Virus record (IMG/VR): IMGVR_UViG_3300020201_000022
Location: 1-55,764 of that record
Origin: a virus
Direction: 5' to 3' (one strand)
DNA: 55,764 bases
Below are positions 48,115 to 55,752 of the stretch, piece by piece. The notes beneath the pieces were generated by a model. It was not told where the DNA came from and ran no database searches. It saw only the letters and a list, made by a program, of their open reading frames with translations. Each line of letters begins with the position of its first letter. Within the stretch, counting starts at the first letter, position 1. The translations under genes and the position numbers were made by a program.

Positions 48115-48615
48115 ATGGGCCAACGCGGACCGCTCCCCAAACCAACTTCAGCTCGAGCGCGCGAAGGCAACCCGCGCCGGCGTCCGCTGCCAACGGATGA
48201 ACCCAGCCCGGCAGAGATCGCTATCGACCGCCTGCCACCACCGCCGGATCATCTGACCGCCGACGCCAAGCAAGTATTCTCCGCGCTCGCCAAGCTGCTG
48301 AGCGATTCGAAATTGCTGACCGTTGCCGACGTGCTGCCCATTGAATTACTGGCCGACTGCTACACGCAATGGATCAAGGCGCTGAAGATCCGCGCCGAGG
48401 CTGGCGTGATAACGCAGATGCTGAACCGCGATGGCGAAGTAATCGGTTCATGCGAGTCCGCGGAATCGAAGCTCTGTAGATCCTTGGCCGCCGACTGCAA
48501 CCGCTGGTTCAAAGTTTTAGGCCTCGGCCCCGCCTACCGCGTCGGCTTGCGAATGACCACCGACGGAGCCGACGAAATCGAAGATCCATTGGCCGCGTCG
48601 ATAGCGAATGGATAA
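48115..48615 (+). CDS. terS: P27-family terminase small subunit
   Basis: 166 aa, ATG 48115. Begins MGQRGPLPKPTSARAREGNP, the N-terminal signature of the P27/HK97-type small terminase (MxxRGPxPxPxxLKxLxGN). Helices with DHLTADAKQVFSALAKLLSD and LLADCYTQWIKALK follow, and the end includes the common FKVLGLGPAYRVGL. A complete subunit, distinct from the terS at 3778. It is flanked by inverted heptamer repeats and has no large subunit downstream, since the next genes run the other way. Confidence 0.88.
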   Translation: MGQRGPLPKPTSARAREGNPRRRPLPTDEPSPAEIAIDRLPPPPDHLTADAKQVFSALAKLLSDSKLLTVADVLPIELLADCYTQWIKALKIRAEAGVITQMLNRDGEVIGSCESAESKLCRSLAADCNRWFKVLGLGPAYRVGLRMTTDGADEIEDPLAASIANG

Positions 48616-48625
48616 CAAACAAAAC

Positions 48626-48657
48626 CGTGCTTGGTTCTTGGTGCTTGGTGCTTGGTT
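48626..48657. repeat. Heptamer tandem repeat, inverted orientation
   Basis: GGTGCTT/GGTTCTT-type heptamers between the convergent ends of the P27 TerS gene and the minus-strand decoration gene. They can pair with the array at 48046-48101, making inverted repeats around the TerS gene. Confidence 0.9.
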
Positions 48658-49066
48658 ACGCGTGCAGGATGTCGGTGGCTTCGATGGAGAGATCTAACTG
48701 GGTCGCTGTTGCAGCGGTGCCTAGTCGACTGATCCGATTGCCGGTCGCTAGATCCGCGTCGGGCACAACCTCACCAGCCGTTGCACCGACGTAATAGGTC
48801 TCTCCGACCAGCATCGTTGTGCCGACCAGAATCACACTGCCCGCCGTTGCCACGTAGCCGTAGCCGTCGGCGACGCCTGGCGTCATCGACACGCCTTTGA
48901 CCGTCGCCGCCGCCGAGCTGAGATTGTTGTCAGACAATTTTACCTTGTTGTCCGTCGCGTCCAGATAGACAGGTTGCCCGGCTGCGATCGTGGCCCCGTA
49001 TTTGTAGCGGGTGCTCTTCGTGTCGGCAGTTGGTCGAACCGCTGTAATACCAGTTAATGCCGCCAT
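48656..49066 (-). CDS. Head decoration / capsid cement-like protein (DUF2190-like)
   Basis: 136 aa on the minus strand, ATG 49066. Small beta-rich protein: YKYGATIAAGQPVYLDATDNKVK, ATVKGVSMTPG, GDGYGYVATAGSVILVG-like repeats and GETYYVGATAGEV. This is the pattern of DUF2190/cement proteins, trimeric capsid stabilisers. It is the last gene of the minus-strand module before the convergent junction. A capsid partner is not in the window. Confidence 0.65.
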   Translation of the reverse strand: MAALTGITAVRPTADTKSTRYKYGATIAAGQPVYLDATDNKVKLSDNNLSSAAATVKGVSMTPGVADGYGYVATAGSVILVGTTMLVGETYYVGATAGEVVPDADLATGNRISRLGTAATATQLDLSIEATDILHA

Positions 49067-49130
49067 TTGATCCGCTCCCGAAAGTGCCTACAAAATCACA
49101 AAGAATCTACCCGTTATCAACGTTGCCAAT

Positions 49131-49619
49131 CTAAACGGCTATCTGGGACTTGTCCGACGTTTCAGCGTTCAGCAATAAACGCTCCGGCCACCAAATCGCG
49201 TAGCACTCATCCAGCGTAATGCGATTGATCCGCTTCCCCTGCTCGATCAATTCCGCCGTCACCACATCGTGCATACTCCAGCACGATTCGAAGAACGCCG
49301 GCGCGGATCCAAAATCAGGTTTCAATGCCAACCGCAACCAATTCGATTTGCACCCGCAACCCTTTTCAGGAATCCGTTTTTCCCAGTGATTGAAAAATAA
49401 CTTGGCTCTGCGAACCGACCAGTCCGCCGCGTGCTCTACTGCATACCAATGCAGCGGTGCCCAGTGATTGTATCGCGGTCCTTCGGTGACTTCCGGTTGT
49501 GGTCCTGATTGCCCTGGACCTGCACCCGCATCCCAGGCCGCTCGATACCTTGGATCTGTATCGTACAGCCGTTGCCACACTGGCGACCGATTAAGGACTG
49601 CTTGTAGTTCAGGTGTCAT
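49131..49619 (-). CDS. Tail-tip associated protein, module 2 copy
   Basis: 162 aa, minus ATG 49619, directly after the TAA of the gene upstream. Paralogue of 33299-33754: first 65 residues nearly identical (LNRSPVWQRLYDTDPRYRAAWDAG). The rest diverges but keeps the C-x-C and the YAIWWPER-like end. Same gene order and same TAA-ATG junction as in module 1. Function inferred only from its pairing with the cysteine-rich protein. Confidence 0.65.
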   Translation of the reverse strand: MTPELQAVLNRSPVWQRLYDTDPRYRAAWDAGAGPGQSGPQPEVTEGPRYNHWAPLHWYAVEHAADWSVRRAKLFFNHWEKRIPEKGCGCKSNWLRLALKPDFGSAPAFFESCWSMHDVVTAELIEQGKRINRITLDECYAIWWPERLLLNAETSDKSQIAV

Positions 49620-50624
49620 TTAGCATTCCGTAATTACCGCTGTCCAACTGCCAGTCTCAGGCCATCCCACGCCGCCGCAAAGACACGCCAGGTCGCCATC
49701 GGTAACTTGGTACGGCCCGAACTCAAGCGAGAATGGATTGCACGATCCGGCGACTGGTGATCTCGCTACGTTGCCTCCGTTGGTCACCGTACAATCGAAT
49801 CCAAGCGGCAACAGCGTGAATGATTCCCATGTTAATCCGTCGCCGCAATTCAAAATCATCGGCCAATCGATGCCGCAACAGTTTGCCGTTCCCTCCCAAT
49901 ACGCATCAGTTCGATTCCAGCGCAGTTGAAAATCGCAGTTCAGCGAAGCCAGTCTAATGCCTGAACCTTCCAAGTGAATGTTTAGGCAAGGAGGCACGTA
50001 GTAGTCACCGCACTGGCAAACGCAACTTGGGCAACCCGGCTTAGTTTGCAGGTGATGCGCAAACTCAAAGTTGTCCATCAGAAGCGAGAGCGTAGTTGTG
50101 CCGATGCCAGCTTGATAGCCCAGAGAAATTAGCGTCGTGTCTGCCGTGACTTGCGAGGTGATTGAGAATGTTACCTGAGCACAAAATTCATTGTCGGCAA
50201 TGAACGCTGAGAATGTTCTCGCTGTTCCAGTGATTGAGCCAATGATCGCACTGTTCAGTAGCGTCTCAACTCCACCGCTAACGATGTAAAGCTGAATTTC
50301 TGAGTCGAATAAATCGTTTCGCACAAACCTTGCTAAGTGATGATTATCTTCATCAACAACATTCAAAAGCAAATCGTAAACATCGCCTTCGCTTTCTGCC
50401 ACTGTATCAACGTACACCGCCATCGAGCCCGACGGCGTTGGGTGGACTGTGTTGCAGATCGCCTTGCCGCCCGCGTCAGCACGAACTTGATTGCTGAAAA
50501 TCTCGAACGCACTTGCGGCGTATTCCGTCCAACTCGCGCCAAGTGACGCATTGTCCGCACGGTTGAAATCGTCGGCGAAGATCACGCAGCTCTCTGAACC
50601 GCAACAGCACAGTCTCGGTGGCAT
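49620..50624 (-). CDS. Cysteine-rich tail-tip protein, module 2 copy
   Basis: 334 aa, minus ATG 50624. Starts MPPRLCCCGSESC, then FADDFNRADNASLGASW, the jelly-roll opening; later CPSCVCQCG, CCGIDWPMILNCGD and CLCGG. All cysteine positions seen in the module 1 copy (32297-33298) are kept, so they are under selection. Likely a surface-binding tail-tip protein. The two copies are roughly 85% identical in protein but lie on opposite strands about 17 kb apart. Confidence 0.7.
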   Translation of the reverse strand: MPPRLCCCGSESCVIFADDFNRADNASLGASWTEYAASAFEIFSNQVRADAGGKAICNTVHPTPSGSMAVYVDTVAESEGDVYDLLLNVVDEDNHHLARFVRNDLFDSEIQLYIVSGGVETLLNSAIIGSITGTARTFSAFIADNEFCAQVTFSITSQVTADTTLISLGYQAGIGTTTLSLLMDNFEFAHHLQTKPGCPSCVCQCGDYYVPPCLNIHLEGSGIRLASLNCDFQLRWNRTDAYWEGTANCCGIDWPMILNCGDGLTWESFTLLPLGFDCTVTNGGNVARSPVAGSCNPFSLEFGPYQVTDGDLACLCGGVGWPETGSWTAVITEC

Positions 50625-50635
50625 TGTTCAAACTC

Positions 50636-51076
50636 CTAACATGGGTCAGCGTACAATCCGGAGTTTGCAGAACAGCAACGATTTACCGCCGCCCAGTGAA
50701 TCGGTGTCTTTTCGTCACAAGCCGCAGTGGCGTCGAGCGACAAAAATACCATCTCTGCCGCCCATACCGTGTAGCCGGTCATAACTGGCAGATCGAGAAT
50801 GCAGCCGCTGTGGTCGACGACTTCCAACTCGGTCGAAACTAAATCGTCCTGACCAGGTGGCGAGCCCTTAACCGTTACCGTCGCGACGACTAATCCGGTA
50901 TACGGTCCCGATACCGCCTCCGCAATTGAGACGACTTTGCATTCCAGCAGACTCCCCGCGCCACCGCCCTCGAACGGACGCGTGTTGTGATAGCGCCTCG
51001 GCGGTTGGTACTTGTCCTGATTTATCAGCCGCTTCAGCTTCCTCGCGGCTTCCTCGGTCAATGTGAAATCTTTCAC
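50636..51076 (-). CDS. Tail-tip protein homologous to the C-terminus of the hub-like protein
   Basis: 146 aa, minus ATG 51076. The N-terminal 40 residues are basic and helical (EEAARKLKRLINQDKYQPPRR). From about residue 48 it matches the last 100 residues of 30891-32297: GPYTGLVVATVT, VEVVDHSGC-like strand and IHWAAVNRCC. In module 1 this domain is fused to the hub; here it is a separate small protein. Overlaps the previous gene by 4 bases. Confidence 0.65.
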   Translation of the reverse strand: MKDFTLTEEAARKLKRLINQDKYQPPRRYHNTRPFEGGGAGSLLECKVVSIAEAVSGPYTGLVVATVTVKGSPPGQDDLVSTELEVVDHSGCILDLPVMTGYTVWAAEMVFLSLDATAACDEKTPIHWAAVNRCCSANSGLYADPC

Positions 51077-52098
51077 GATCCGAGAGCCCCCAGCAGTGTG
51101 AGCGTATTGAAATCAATCTCTTCGAAATCCAACCATTCGCCGTACACGACCGGATCACTCGGAGCGGCTGGTTGCCCATCGCCGTTGAGGTAAACCGGAT
51201 CTTGGATCGATCGCCCGTTCAGATCTTTCAGCGCCGCGTGCATCGGCTTGCCCGCGTCCAGCAGCGTACCAATCACTCCAGGATCACCAGGAGCCGCCCG
51301 TCGTGACGTGCCCTTGTCTTGGATCAGCCATTCCCAACCCTGCGGATCATGCGCGACTTCCACGGTGATCTCGACCAGATTGACATTGCCCCATCGCATC
51401 TTGGAAAGGTTGACTGAATCAAGCAGGGCAGTGCGAGCGGACCACAGGAAAGACTTGCCGCCAAACAGCACCGTGAAAGCGACTTGGTTTAGCGAGCCTT
51501 CGGCATCAACTAGATTGCTTGGCACTGTCGCCCGCAACCAACGGAATGTCCAGATGTACATCCGTCGGCGATGCTCTGGCGTTTCCACAAACGGCTGCAA
51601 CGCGGAATTCACCAACGGGCTTTTGCCGTCGGCATCTTCGTTGTCGACCATGTACGTGGCCGATGCGCCAGTCAACGAGTATCCATCCACGTACTTTGCT
51701 TTCACCGCTGGTTCATGCACCACCACGGTTCGCCGCTGCCATGTCGGTGACCAGTCTTCCGGATCGATCGAGCCGCTGTTCGGTGTCGGCGTTGATTGCT
51801 GATCGGGCTCGTCTTCTTCCATCTCTTTCCAGTGGACGTTGACGGTCCACAGGTAACCCTGATTGGCTTCGGATGAACAGGTGATCCGATCACAGATTAA
51901 ATAGTTACTGCCGAGTTGCTTGAGCGTTCCCTTTGGAATCGGGTTGCCGGATGATACCCACAGTTCCGCCATCTCGACTTTATCGATGCGAGCGCTGACG
52001 CGAACCAGGTACTGATCCACGTCGCTGGCCGTGGTTGCGCTGAACTCCAGGTCACCCGTCCGCAACCGTCGCTGTCTAATAATTAGGGCCATATACAA
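51073..52098 (-). CDS. Minor/distal tail protein, module 2
   Basis: 341 aa, minus ATG 52098; ATG 52092 gives the same protein two residues shorter. Beta-rich with LIIRQRRLRTGDLEF at the start, WLRATVPSNLVDAEGSLNQV midway, and a C-terminal DPVVYGEWLDFEEIDFNTL. It comes right after the tape measure, the distal tail protein slot. Not visibly similar to the module 1 protein at 16099-17775. Structural role inferred from order. Confidence 0.55.
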   Translation of the reverse strand: MYMALIIRQRRLRTGDLEFSATTASDVDQYLVRVSARIDKVEMAELWVSSGNPIPKGTLKQLGSNYLICDRITCSSEANQGYLWTVNVHWKEMEEDEPDQQSTPTPNSGSIDPEDWSPTWQRRTVVVHEPAVKAKYVDGYSLTGASATYMVDNEDADGKSPLVNSALQPFVETPEHRRRMYIWTFRWLRATVPSNLVDAEGSLNQVAFTVLFGGKSFLWSARTALLDSVNLSKMRWGNVNLVEITVEVAHDPQGWEWLIQDKGTSRRAAPGDPGVIGTLLDAGKPMHAALKDLNGRSIQDPVYLNGDGQPAAPSDPVVYGEWLDFEEIDFNTLTLLGALGS

Positions 52099-52101
52099 AA
52101 C

Positions 52102-52203
52102 CGTTCTTGGTGCTTGGTGCTTAGTGCTTAGTGCTTAGTGCTTGGTGCTTGGTTTTTTCCCCCCGAACCAAGCACCAAGAACCAAGAACCAAGAACTAAG
52201 AAC
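52102..52203. repeat. Heptamer repeat forming a large hairpin
   Basis: GGTGCTT/AGTGCTT heptamers (52104-52152), a T6C6 spacer, then AAGCACC/AAGAACC heptamers (52163-52203). The two halves are inverted and would fold into a long imperfect hairpin in the gap between the tape measure and distal tail genes. Confidence 0.92.
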
Positions 52204-52212
52204 ATGTATTAT

Positions 52213-53550
52213 TTATAAATCCACGGGGATTGGTTTGTCTTGATTGCGGACCGCATCAATCAGCCGATCGGTCGACCGCTTGGCTTCATCCAGCTTGGCC
52301 ATGTGCTCCGCTTGCCGCTTCTCCGCAGCCACTGATTCCAACTTGGCCTGTTCTTCCAAACGCCGCTGAGCCTCAATCAATTCGGCGGGTGTCTGAGGTG
52401 CCTGATTCGCCGACTCATCGAAGACTGGGAAGCGTGTCGTTGGATTCAACTGCGGACCATTGGCTTGCTGGTTTTTTAGTGCGTCCTTCTCGGCCAAGCG
52501 AGTCTGCGAATCGGCTTCGTTCTCGGCTCTCACTTCTTTCAATCGGTCCAGCATTTTTTCAGCACTGTCAAACGTCAGCGCCTCACTCGCGTCGTTAAGC
52601 GCCCCGGAGAAATCGCCGACGGCGATTCGTCCCAACACATCGAACTGAACCGTCAGCAGTTCGTACAAATCTTTTGCCAAACCAACTGCCGTCGCGAGGC
52701 CATCGACAAACCCACGCATCGCCGACTGCATCCCGCCGATTTCATTGGCCGCTGCCAGAAATTCTTCGCTAAAGATTTTGAACAGCGGCGCTAGCTCAGC
52801 CGCGCCCAACTGGACTAGCCCCTCGAAGATCACGCCGACTCTCGCCCATTGGTCGCTGGCCTCAGCCGCCGCCGCCACCTGAGCATCAGACAGGCCCAAC
52901 CACTTCGCCGCAAAGTTGTATGACTCCTCGATCGCATCCGCCCCGCCGCGCAACGCTCCGACTAAGCCAGCCGCCCCCTTGCCAAACAAATCGTAGGCGA
53001 TCGCTAGCTGTGCCGTCGGATCGCCAATCTGTCTGGTTGCTTCCGCGATCTGCTTCAGCGCTTCCACCGGACCCGCTTGCAGCAATGCGCCCGCATCCAG
53101 CCCCAATCGGTCAAGGGCTTCCTTGGTTTTGCCCGAACCAGATCGAGCCTCATCAAGACCGACCAGCAATTTTTGCAACGCGGTATCGATCGTCCCCGAG
53201 TCCAAGCCGGTCAGCTCGCCGAGGGAAAACTCCAGCCCTCGCAGCTCCGTGAAACTGATCGCCAGTTTATTGGCCACGTCCGCTTTGTCGGCGATCCTAT
53301 CCAGTTCGTCATAGACGCCGCGAATCGCGATCACTGCCGTAGCCGCACCCGCAGCCAGCGCGGCAAAACCTGCGGTCACCGCTGCTGTGATCGGTGTTCC
53401 GATGCCCGCGAAAACATCCTTCAGCCCGCCGAGTTTTCCGCCGACGCCGCCGCTGAATGCGTTCACATCACGTTGCGCCTTGCCCAGCTCCGTCGACAGA
53501 CCGTTAGCGTTGCCGGTGATTCTTAGATTCAGCGCTTCAAGCTGTGCCAT
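52213..53550 (-). CDS. Tape measure protein, module 2
   Basis: 445 aa, minus ATG 53550. Begins with LRITGNANGLSTELGKAQRDVNAF, the lambda-type tape measure N-terminus. A Gly/Ala hydrophobic stretch (ITAAVTAGFAALAAGAATAVIAI, about 55-80) follows, then long helices and a coiled-coil C-terminus (LIEAQRRLEEQAKLESVAAEKRQ). Directly downstream of the frameshift chaperone pair, as in lambda. The short length predicts a short tail tube. Diverged from the module 1 tape measure. Confidence 0.85.
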   Translation of the reverse strand: MAQLEALNLRITGNANGLSTELGKAQRDVNAFSGGVGGKLGGLKDVFAGIGTPITAAVTAGFAALAAGAATAVIAIRGVYDELDRIADKADVANKLAISFTELRGLEFSLGELTGLDSGTIDTALQKLLVGLDEARSGSGKTKEALDRLGLDAGALLQAGPVEALKQIAEATRQIGDPTAQLAIAYDLFGKGAAGLVGALRGGADAIEESYNFAAKWLGLSDAQVAAAAEASDQWARVGVIFEGLVQLGAAELAPLFKIFSEEFLAAANEIGGMQSAMRGFVDGLATAVGLAKDLYELLTVQFDVLGRIAVGDFSGALNDASEALTFDSAEKMLDRLKEVRAENEADSQTRLAEKDALKNQQANGPQLNPTTRFPVFDESANQAPQTPAELIEAQRRLEEQAKLESVAAEKRQAEHMAKLDEAKRSTDRLIDAVRNQDKPIPVDL

Positions 53551-53904
53551 CGGTCTGAGCCTTTTCTTTTTCCGCCGCTGCTGCCCTGTCTGCGTCTAGT
53601 CTCTCTGCGTCTAGCCTGTCTGCGTCCAGCAACGCGATCAGATCATCGTCATCTGCATCCACGCAACCCACATGCGGATAGGTGGGTCGCACGTCCTCGA
53701 ACTTTGCCCCTCGCTGCCACATCGATGCTACCGCCGCTCGATAGTCTCGCCGCGTCTCGCCCCACGGATCTATTTCATAGAGCGCCAACCAGTCGAGCAA
53801 TTCATCCGTCGTCAGATCCTGGATCAGATACCGAGGGTGTCTGTATCCGAGTTCTCTGGACAAGGCGAACATGGCTCGGACTGATTCGGCTCCGATTTTT
53901 TTTT
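53537..53904 (-). CDS. Tail assembly chaperone T-like part, made by -1 frameshifting
   Basis: The frame contains LTTDELLDWLALYEIDPWGETRRD, the T-type signature of lambda gpGT chaperones (E-L-x-x-W-x-x-Y-x-x-x-PWGE-x-R). It is open upstream of its only ATG (53872) through the A9 run at 53896-53904, and it is -1 relative to the gene at 53824-54228. A slip at A9 gives a 230-residue fusion (111+119). A free start at 53872 would drop the junction but is possible. The C-terminus has LDADRLDAERLDADR repeats. It links chaperone G to the tape measure and tube. Confidence 0.78.
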
Positions 53905-54228
53905 ACGTTCTTCACTCGCCCCGCACAGCTCATTGAACTCACGGACTGCCTTAGCCAGCTCGACCATTTGCGACGGATGCCGAAGCAACCAACTTCGCCC
54001 GCGTTCGTTATCAAATACACCAGGCCCGTTTTCGTCCCCGATTCCCAACTGGCATTCACGCAACGAATAGGGAATCATTTCTTCCGCCGAAGCGTGCGGC
54101 AACCGCATCAATTCAAAAACCTGTTGAGACTCAAGTCTCCACAGATAAAGGCCACCAGGCCAACCCTCAATTTCGAGTTTACGCTTAACCGGAAACGCGA
54201 CTTCTAACGCAGCCAACAATTCAATCAT
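53824..54228 (-). CDS. Tail assembly chaperone G-like
   Basis: 134 aa, minus ATG 54228. LLAALEVAFPVKRKLEIEGW, then RLESQQVFELMRLPHASAEEM and MVELAKAVREFNELCGASEERKKK. Helical protein of gpG-type. The last 23 residues after the three Lys codons are read only without frameshifting. It lies directly before the tape measure with the T-like frame in between, matching the classic G/GT layout. Confidence 0.75.
   Translation of the reverse strand: MIELLAALEVAFPVKRKLEIEGWPGGLYLWRLESQQVFELMRLPHASAEEMIPYSLRECQLGIGDENGPGVFDNERGRSWLLRHPSQMVELAKAVREFNELCGASEERKKKSEPNQSEPCSPCPENSDTDTLGI
53896..53904 (-). promoter_or_regulatory. A9 slippery site for -1 ribosomal frameshift
   Basis: Nine A residues on the minus strand read as three Lys codons (109-111) in the G frame. 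It gives an A AAA AAA heptamer. After a -1 slip, translation continues ATC GGA GCC into the T-like frame. Confidence 0.8.
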
Positions 54229-54232
54229 AGTT

Positions 54233-54263
54233 CCACCAAACTAAGCACTAAGAACCAAGCACG
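54233..54263. repeat. Heptamer repeat remnant
   Basis: AAGCACT/AAGAACC/AAGCACG units between the G-like chaperone gene and the preceding minus-strand gene. Same family as the arrays at 48.05, 48.63 and 52.1 kb. Confidence 0.8.
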
Positions 54264-54269
54264 CATTTA

Positions 54270-54572
54270 TTATTTATCCAATGAACATCGAAGACAAACC
54301 GCCGTGGTGATCAGTGCGCGACACGTCGGGCACCGATGCTCTCTGACCGTATCCGATTCAAACGGCAGGACCTCGCGTCGAATCTCAGCGATCAGTGATC
54401 TATTGCGGCCAAGCTCGCGTTCGAGTTCACGCAAGGGCCTATTGTCACTGTCCAGTAGAAAGCGTCGGATGTTTTGCTTTTCTTCATCCGTCGCAGGCTT
54501 ACGCGGTCTCGGCGTCAAATCCGCTGACCAACGGTAACAAGAGCTGTAATGAATGCGGGTGATCCCCGCCAC
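54270..54572 (-). CDS. Small HTH/zinc-ribbon-like protein
   Basis: 100 aa, minus ATG 54572. Helix-rich centre (EEKQNIRRFLLDSDNRPLRE and LERELGRNRSLIAEIRREV) that could be an HTH, and a C-terminal zinc ribbon (CPTC about 81 and CLRC about 94). Overlaps the gene upstream by 74 bases in another frame. Possible DNA-binding regulator of the tail operon. Not a recognised family. Confidence 0.5.
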   Translation of the reverse strand: MAGITRIHYSSCYRWSADLTPRPRKPATDEEKQNIRRFLLDSDNRPLRELERELGRNRSLIAEIRREVLPFESDTVREHRCPTCRALITTAVCLRCSLDK

Positions 54573-54891
54573 TGCTCTGAACGTCCGACCGCTTGCGATC
54601 AGCAGTCTTACGCGCCGAACTCGGCTTTTTTTTTTCGACTTCCGAGGCCGCGAAATTATTGACGATGGTCGCCGCGATCAATTGAGATGGTTCAATTCCC
54701 GTCAGCGCCGAAGTCTGCTCGAAATGGTCGACGATCGATTGCGGCAGATCCAACGTCCACGGATCGTTGATTGTGATCCTGCCAGTGCTACCAGTGCTGC
54801 TACTCAGATTCGATGCCGACCCTGCGAAATTTCGGTTGGGCAGGACTCTTTGGACTGCCACGCGGTTGAGATCTCGGCTTTCGTTTTCCAT
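54499..54891 (-). CDS. Hypothetical protein, module 2
   Basis: 130 aa, minus ATG 54891 with AAAGGA 12 bases upstream. Overlaps the RusA gene by 92 bases and the next gene by 74. A core of DPWTLDLPQSIVDHFEQTSALTG and EPSQLIAATIVNNFAASEV could be a ribbon-helix-helix-like or helical unit. A Lys/Ser-rich tail follows. The overlaps make the exact start uncertain; a shorter product is possible. Confidence 0.45.
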   Translation of the reverse strand: MENESRDLNRVAVQRVLPNRNFAGSASNLSSSTGSTGRITINDPWTLDLPQSIVDHFEQTSALTGIEPSQLIAATIVNNFAASEVEKKKPSSARKTADRKRSDVQSSGGDHPHSLQLLLPLVSGFDAETA

Positions 54892-55339
54892 TTTGGAGCA
54901 CGTCCTTTGCGTTGTTTGTTTGGTCCGACCACCCCGGCAAACTGTCCACTAGCTGTTGATCCTTCACCGCCGAAAGCCGCAACGTGATACCACGTTTCCG
55001 CCGCCTTTCGCCCCAGAAGCGAAGAACGCACACAACTTGACAATCATTGTACAACACACCCGCCGACTGTAGCGAGTCCCACAGTGCCTTCTCGTAATTG
55101 TCCAGATCGCAGCTCTGCCCGTTGGGGTGCAGGACCAGCACCGCCGCCACCGGCCCTAAGAATTTCGGTAACCGCATCTGTAGGCAAAGGGCCTGCACCT
55201 CGGTTCGGTATCGCTTGGCCTCCGCTGAAAGATAGACTCCGCCGCTATGATGGCCCCAGTATTTATTGACCGACGGCGGCATAGGAAAGACTGCTTCCGC
55301 CGACTGGTCAGACTTCAGAAACTCAAGCCATCGTTCCAT
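54800..55339 (-). CDS. rusA: RusA-like Holliday junction resolvase, module 2
   Basis: 179 aa, minus ATG 55339. FPMPPSVNKYW is the RusA opening, and CDLDNYEKALWDSLQSAGVLYNDCQV carries the D-x-DN...D...ND acidic core (the usual DD is ND here). A basic C-terminal extension follows (KRKPRSQPRGSPKSPAQPK). It lies after the small HTH gene, the same relation as in module 1. Debranches replicated phage DNA before packaging. The Asp-to-Asn at the last acidic pair might lower activity, though one Asp remains. Confidence 0.88.
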   Translation of the reverse strand: MERWLEFLKSDQSAEAVFPMPPSVNKYWGHHSGGVYLSAEAKRYRTEVQALCLQMRLPKFLGPVAAVLVLHPNGQSCDLDNYEKALWDSLQSAGVLYNDCQVVCVLRFWGERRRKRGITLRLSAVKDQQLVDSLPGWSDQTNNAKDVLQNGKRKPRSQPRGSPKSPAQPKFRRVGIESE

Positions 55340-55357
55340 CGCTCGGCCTATGAAAAA

Positions 55358-55495
55358 CTAGCCAACAACCCGCAACTTGAACGGCTCCCCGCTCATTGTC
55401 TCAGCGACATTCAAAACGTGTCGGTACAGATAACAGAGCGCCGAGAACGCTTGCACCCGGATCATTTCATACAGTTGCGTTTTCAACTCACTCAC
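55358..55495 (-). CDS. Small helical protein (45 aa)
   Basis: Minus-strand GTG 55495 to TAG 55358-55360, with ACGGAGA about ten bases upstream. VSELKTQLYEMIRVQAFSALC then YLYRHVLNVAETM: one long amphipathic helix. Fills the space between the HTH and RusA genes. No family recognised. Confidence 0.5.
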   Translation of the reverse strand: MSELKTQLYEMIRVQAFSALCYLYRHVLNVAETMSGEPFKLRVVG

Positions 55496-55539
55496 GTTTT
55501 CGTCTCCGTGTTATTTGCGCTAAACTGACCAATAAGTTG

Positions 55540-55752
55540 TTACTCGGATTTGTCCTGCCGCTTTGGCCCTCGCGGTGGCCGGTTTTTTGACCAACGCAAC
55601 GCAGCCGCCACACTCACCAGCGTTGTGCCACCGATTGTTTCGACGGTTTGCTTGATCTCGCCGCGATCAATTGCGTGACGCAATCCACCGCGACCGATCC
55701 CGGCGGCCTGAGCCGTCTCAGTGATCGTGCCGTACTTCGTTGGATCAATCAT
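55540..55752 (-). CDS. Small HTH protein, module 2 copy
   Basis: 70 aa, minus ATG 55752. Near-identical to 41540-41752: one internal change (Thr to Lys) and a different last residue. HTH in TITETAQAAGIGRGGLRHAI, basic tail. The bases before the ATG match the end of the gene at 41226-41540, so a copy of that gene probably continues beyond the window. Directly after the stop, AACAACTTATT marks what appears to be an unoccupied cassette junction. Confidence 0.72.
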   Translation of the reverse strand: MIDPTKYGTITETAQAAGIGRGGLRHAIDRGEIKQTVETIGGTTLVSVAAALRWSKNRPPRGPKRQDKSE

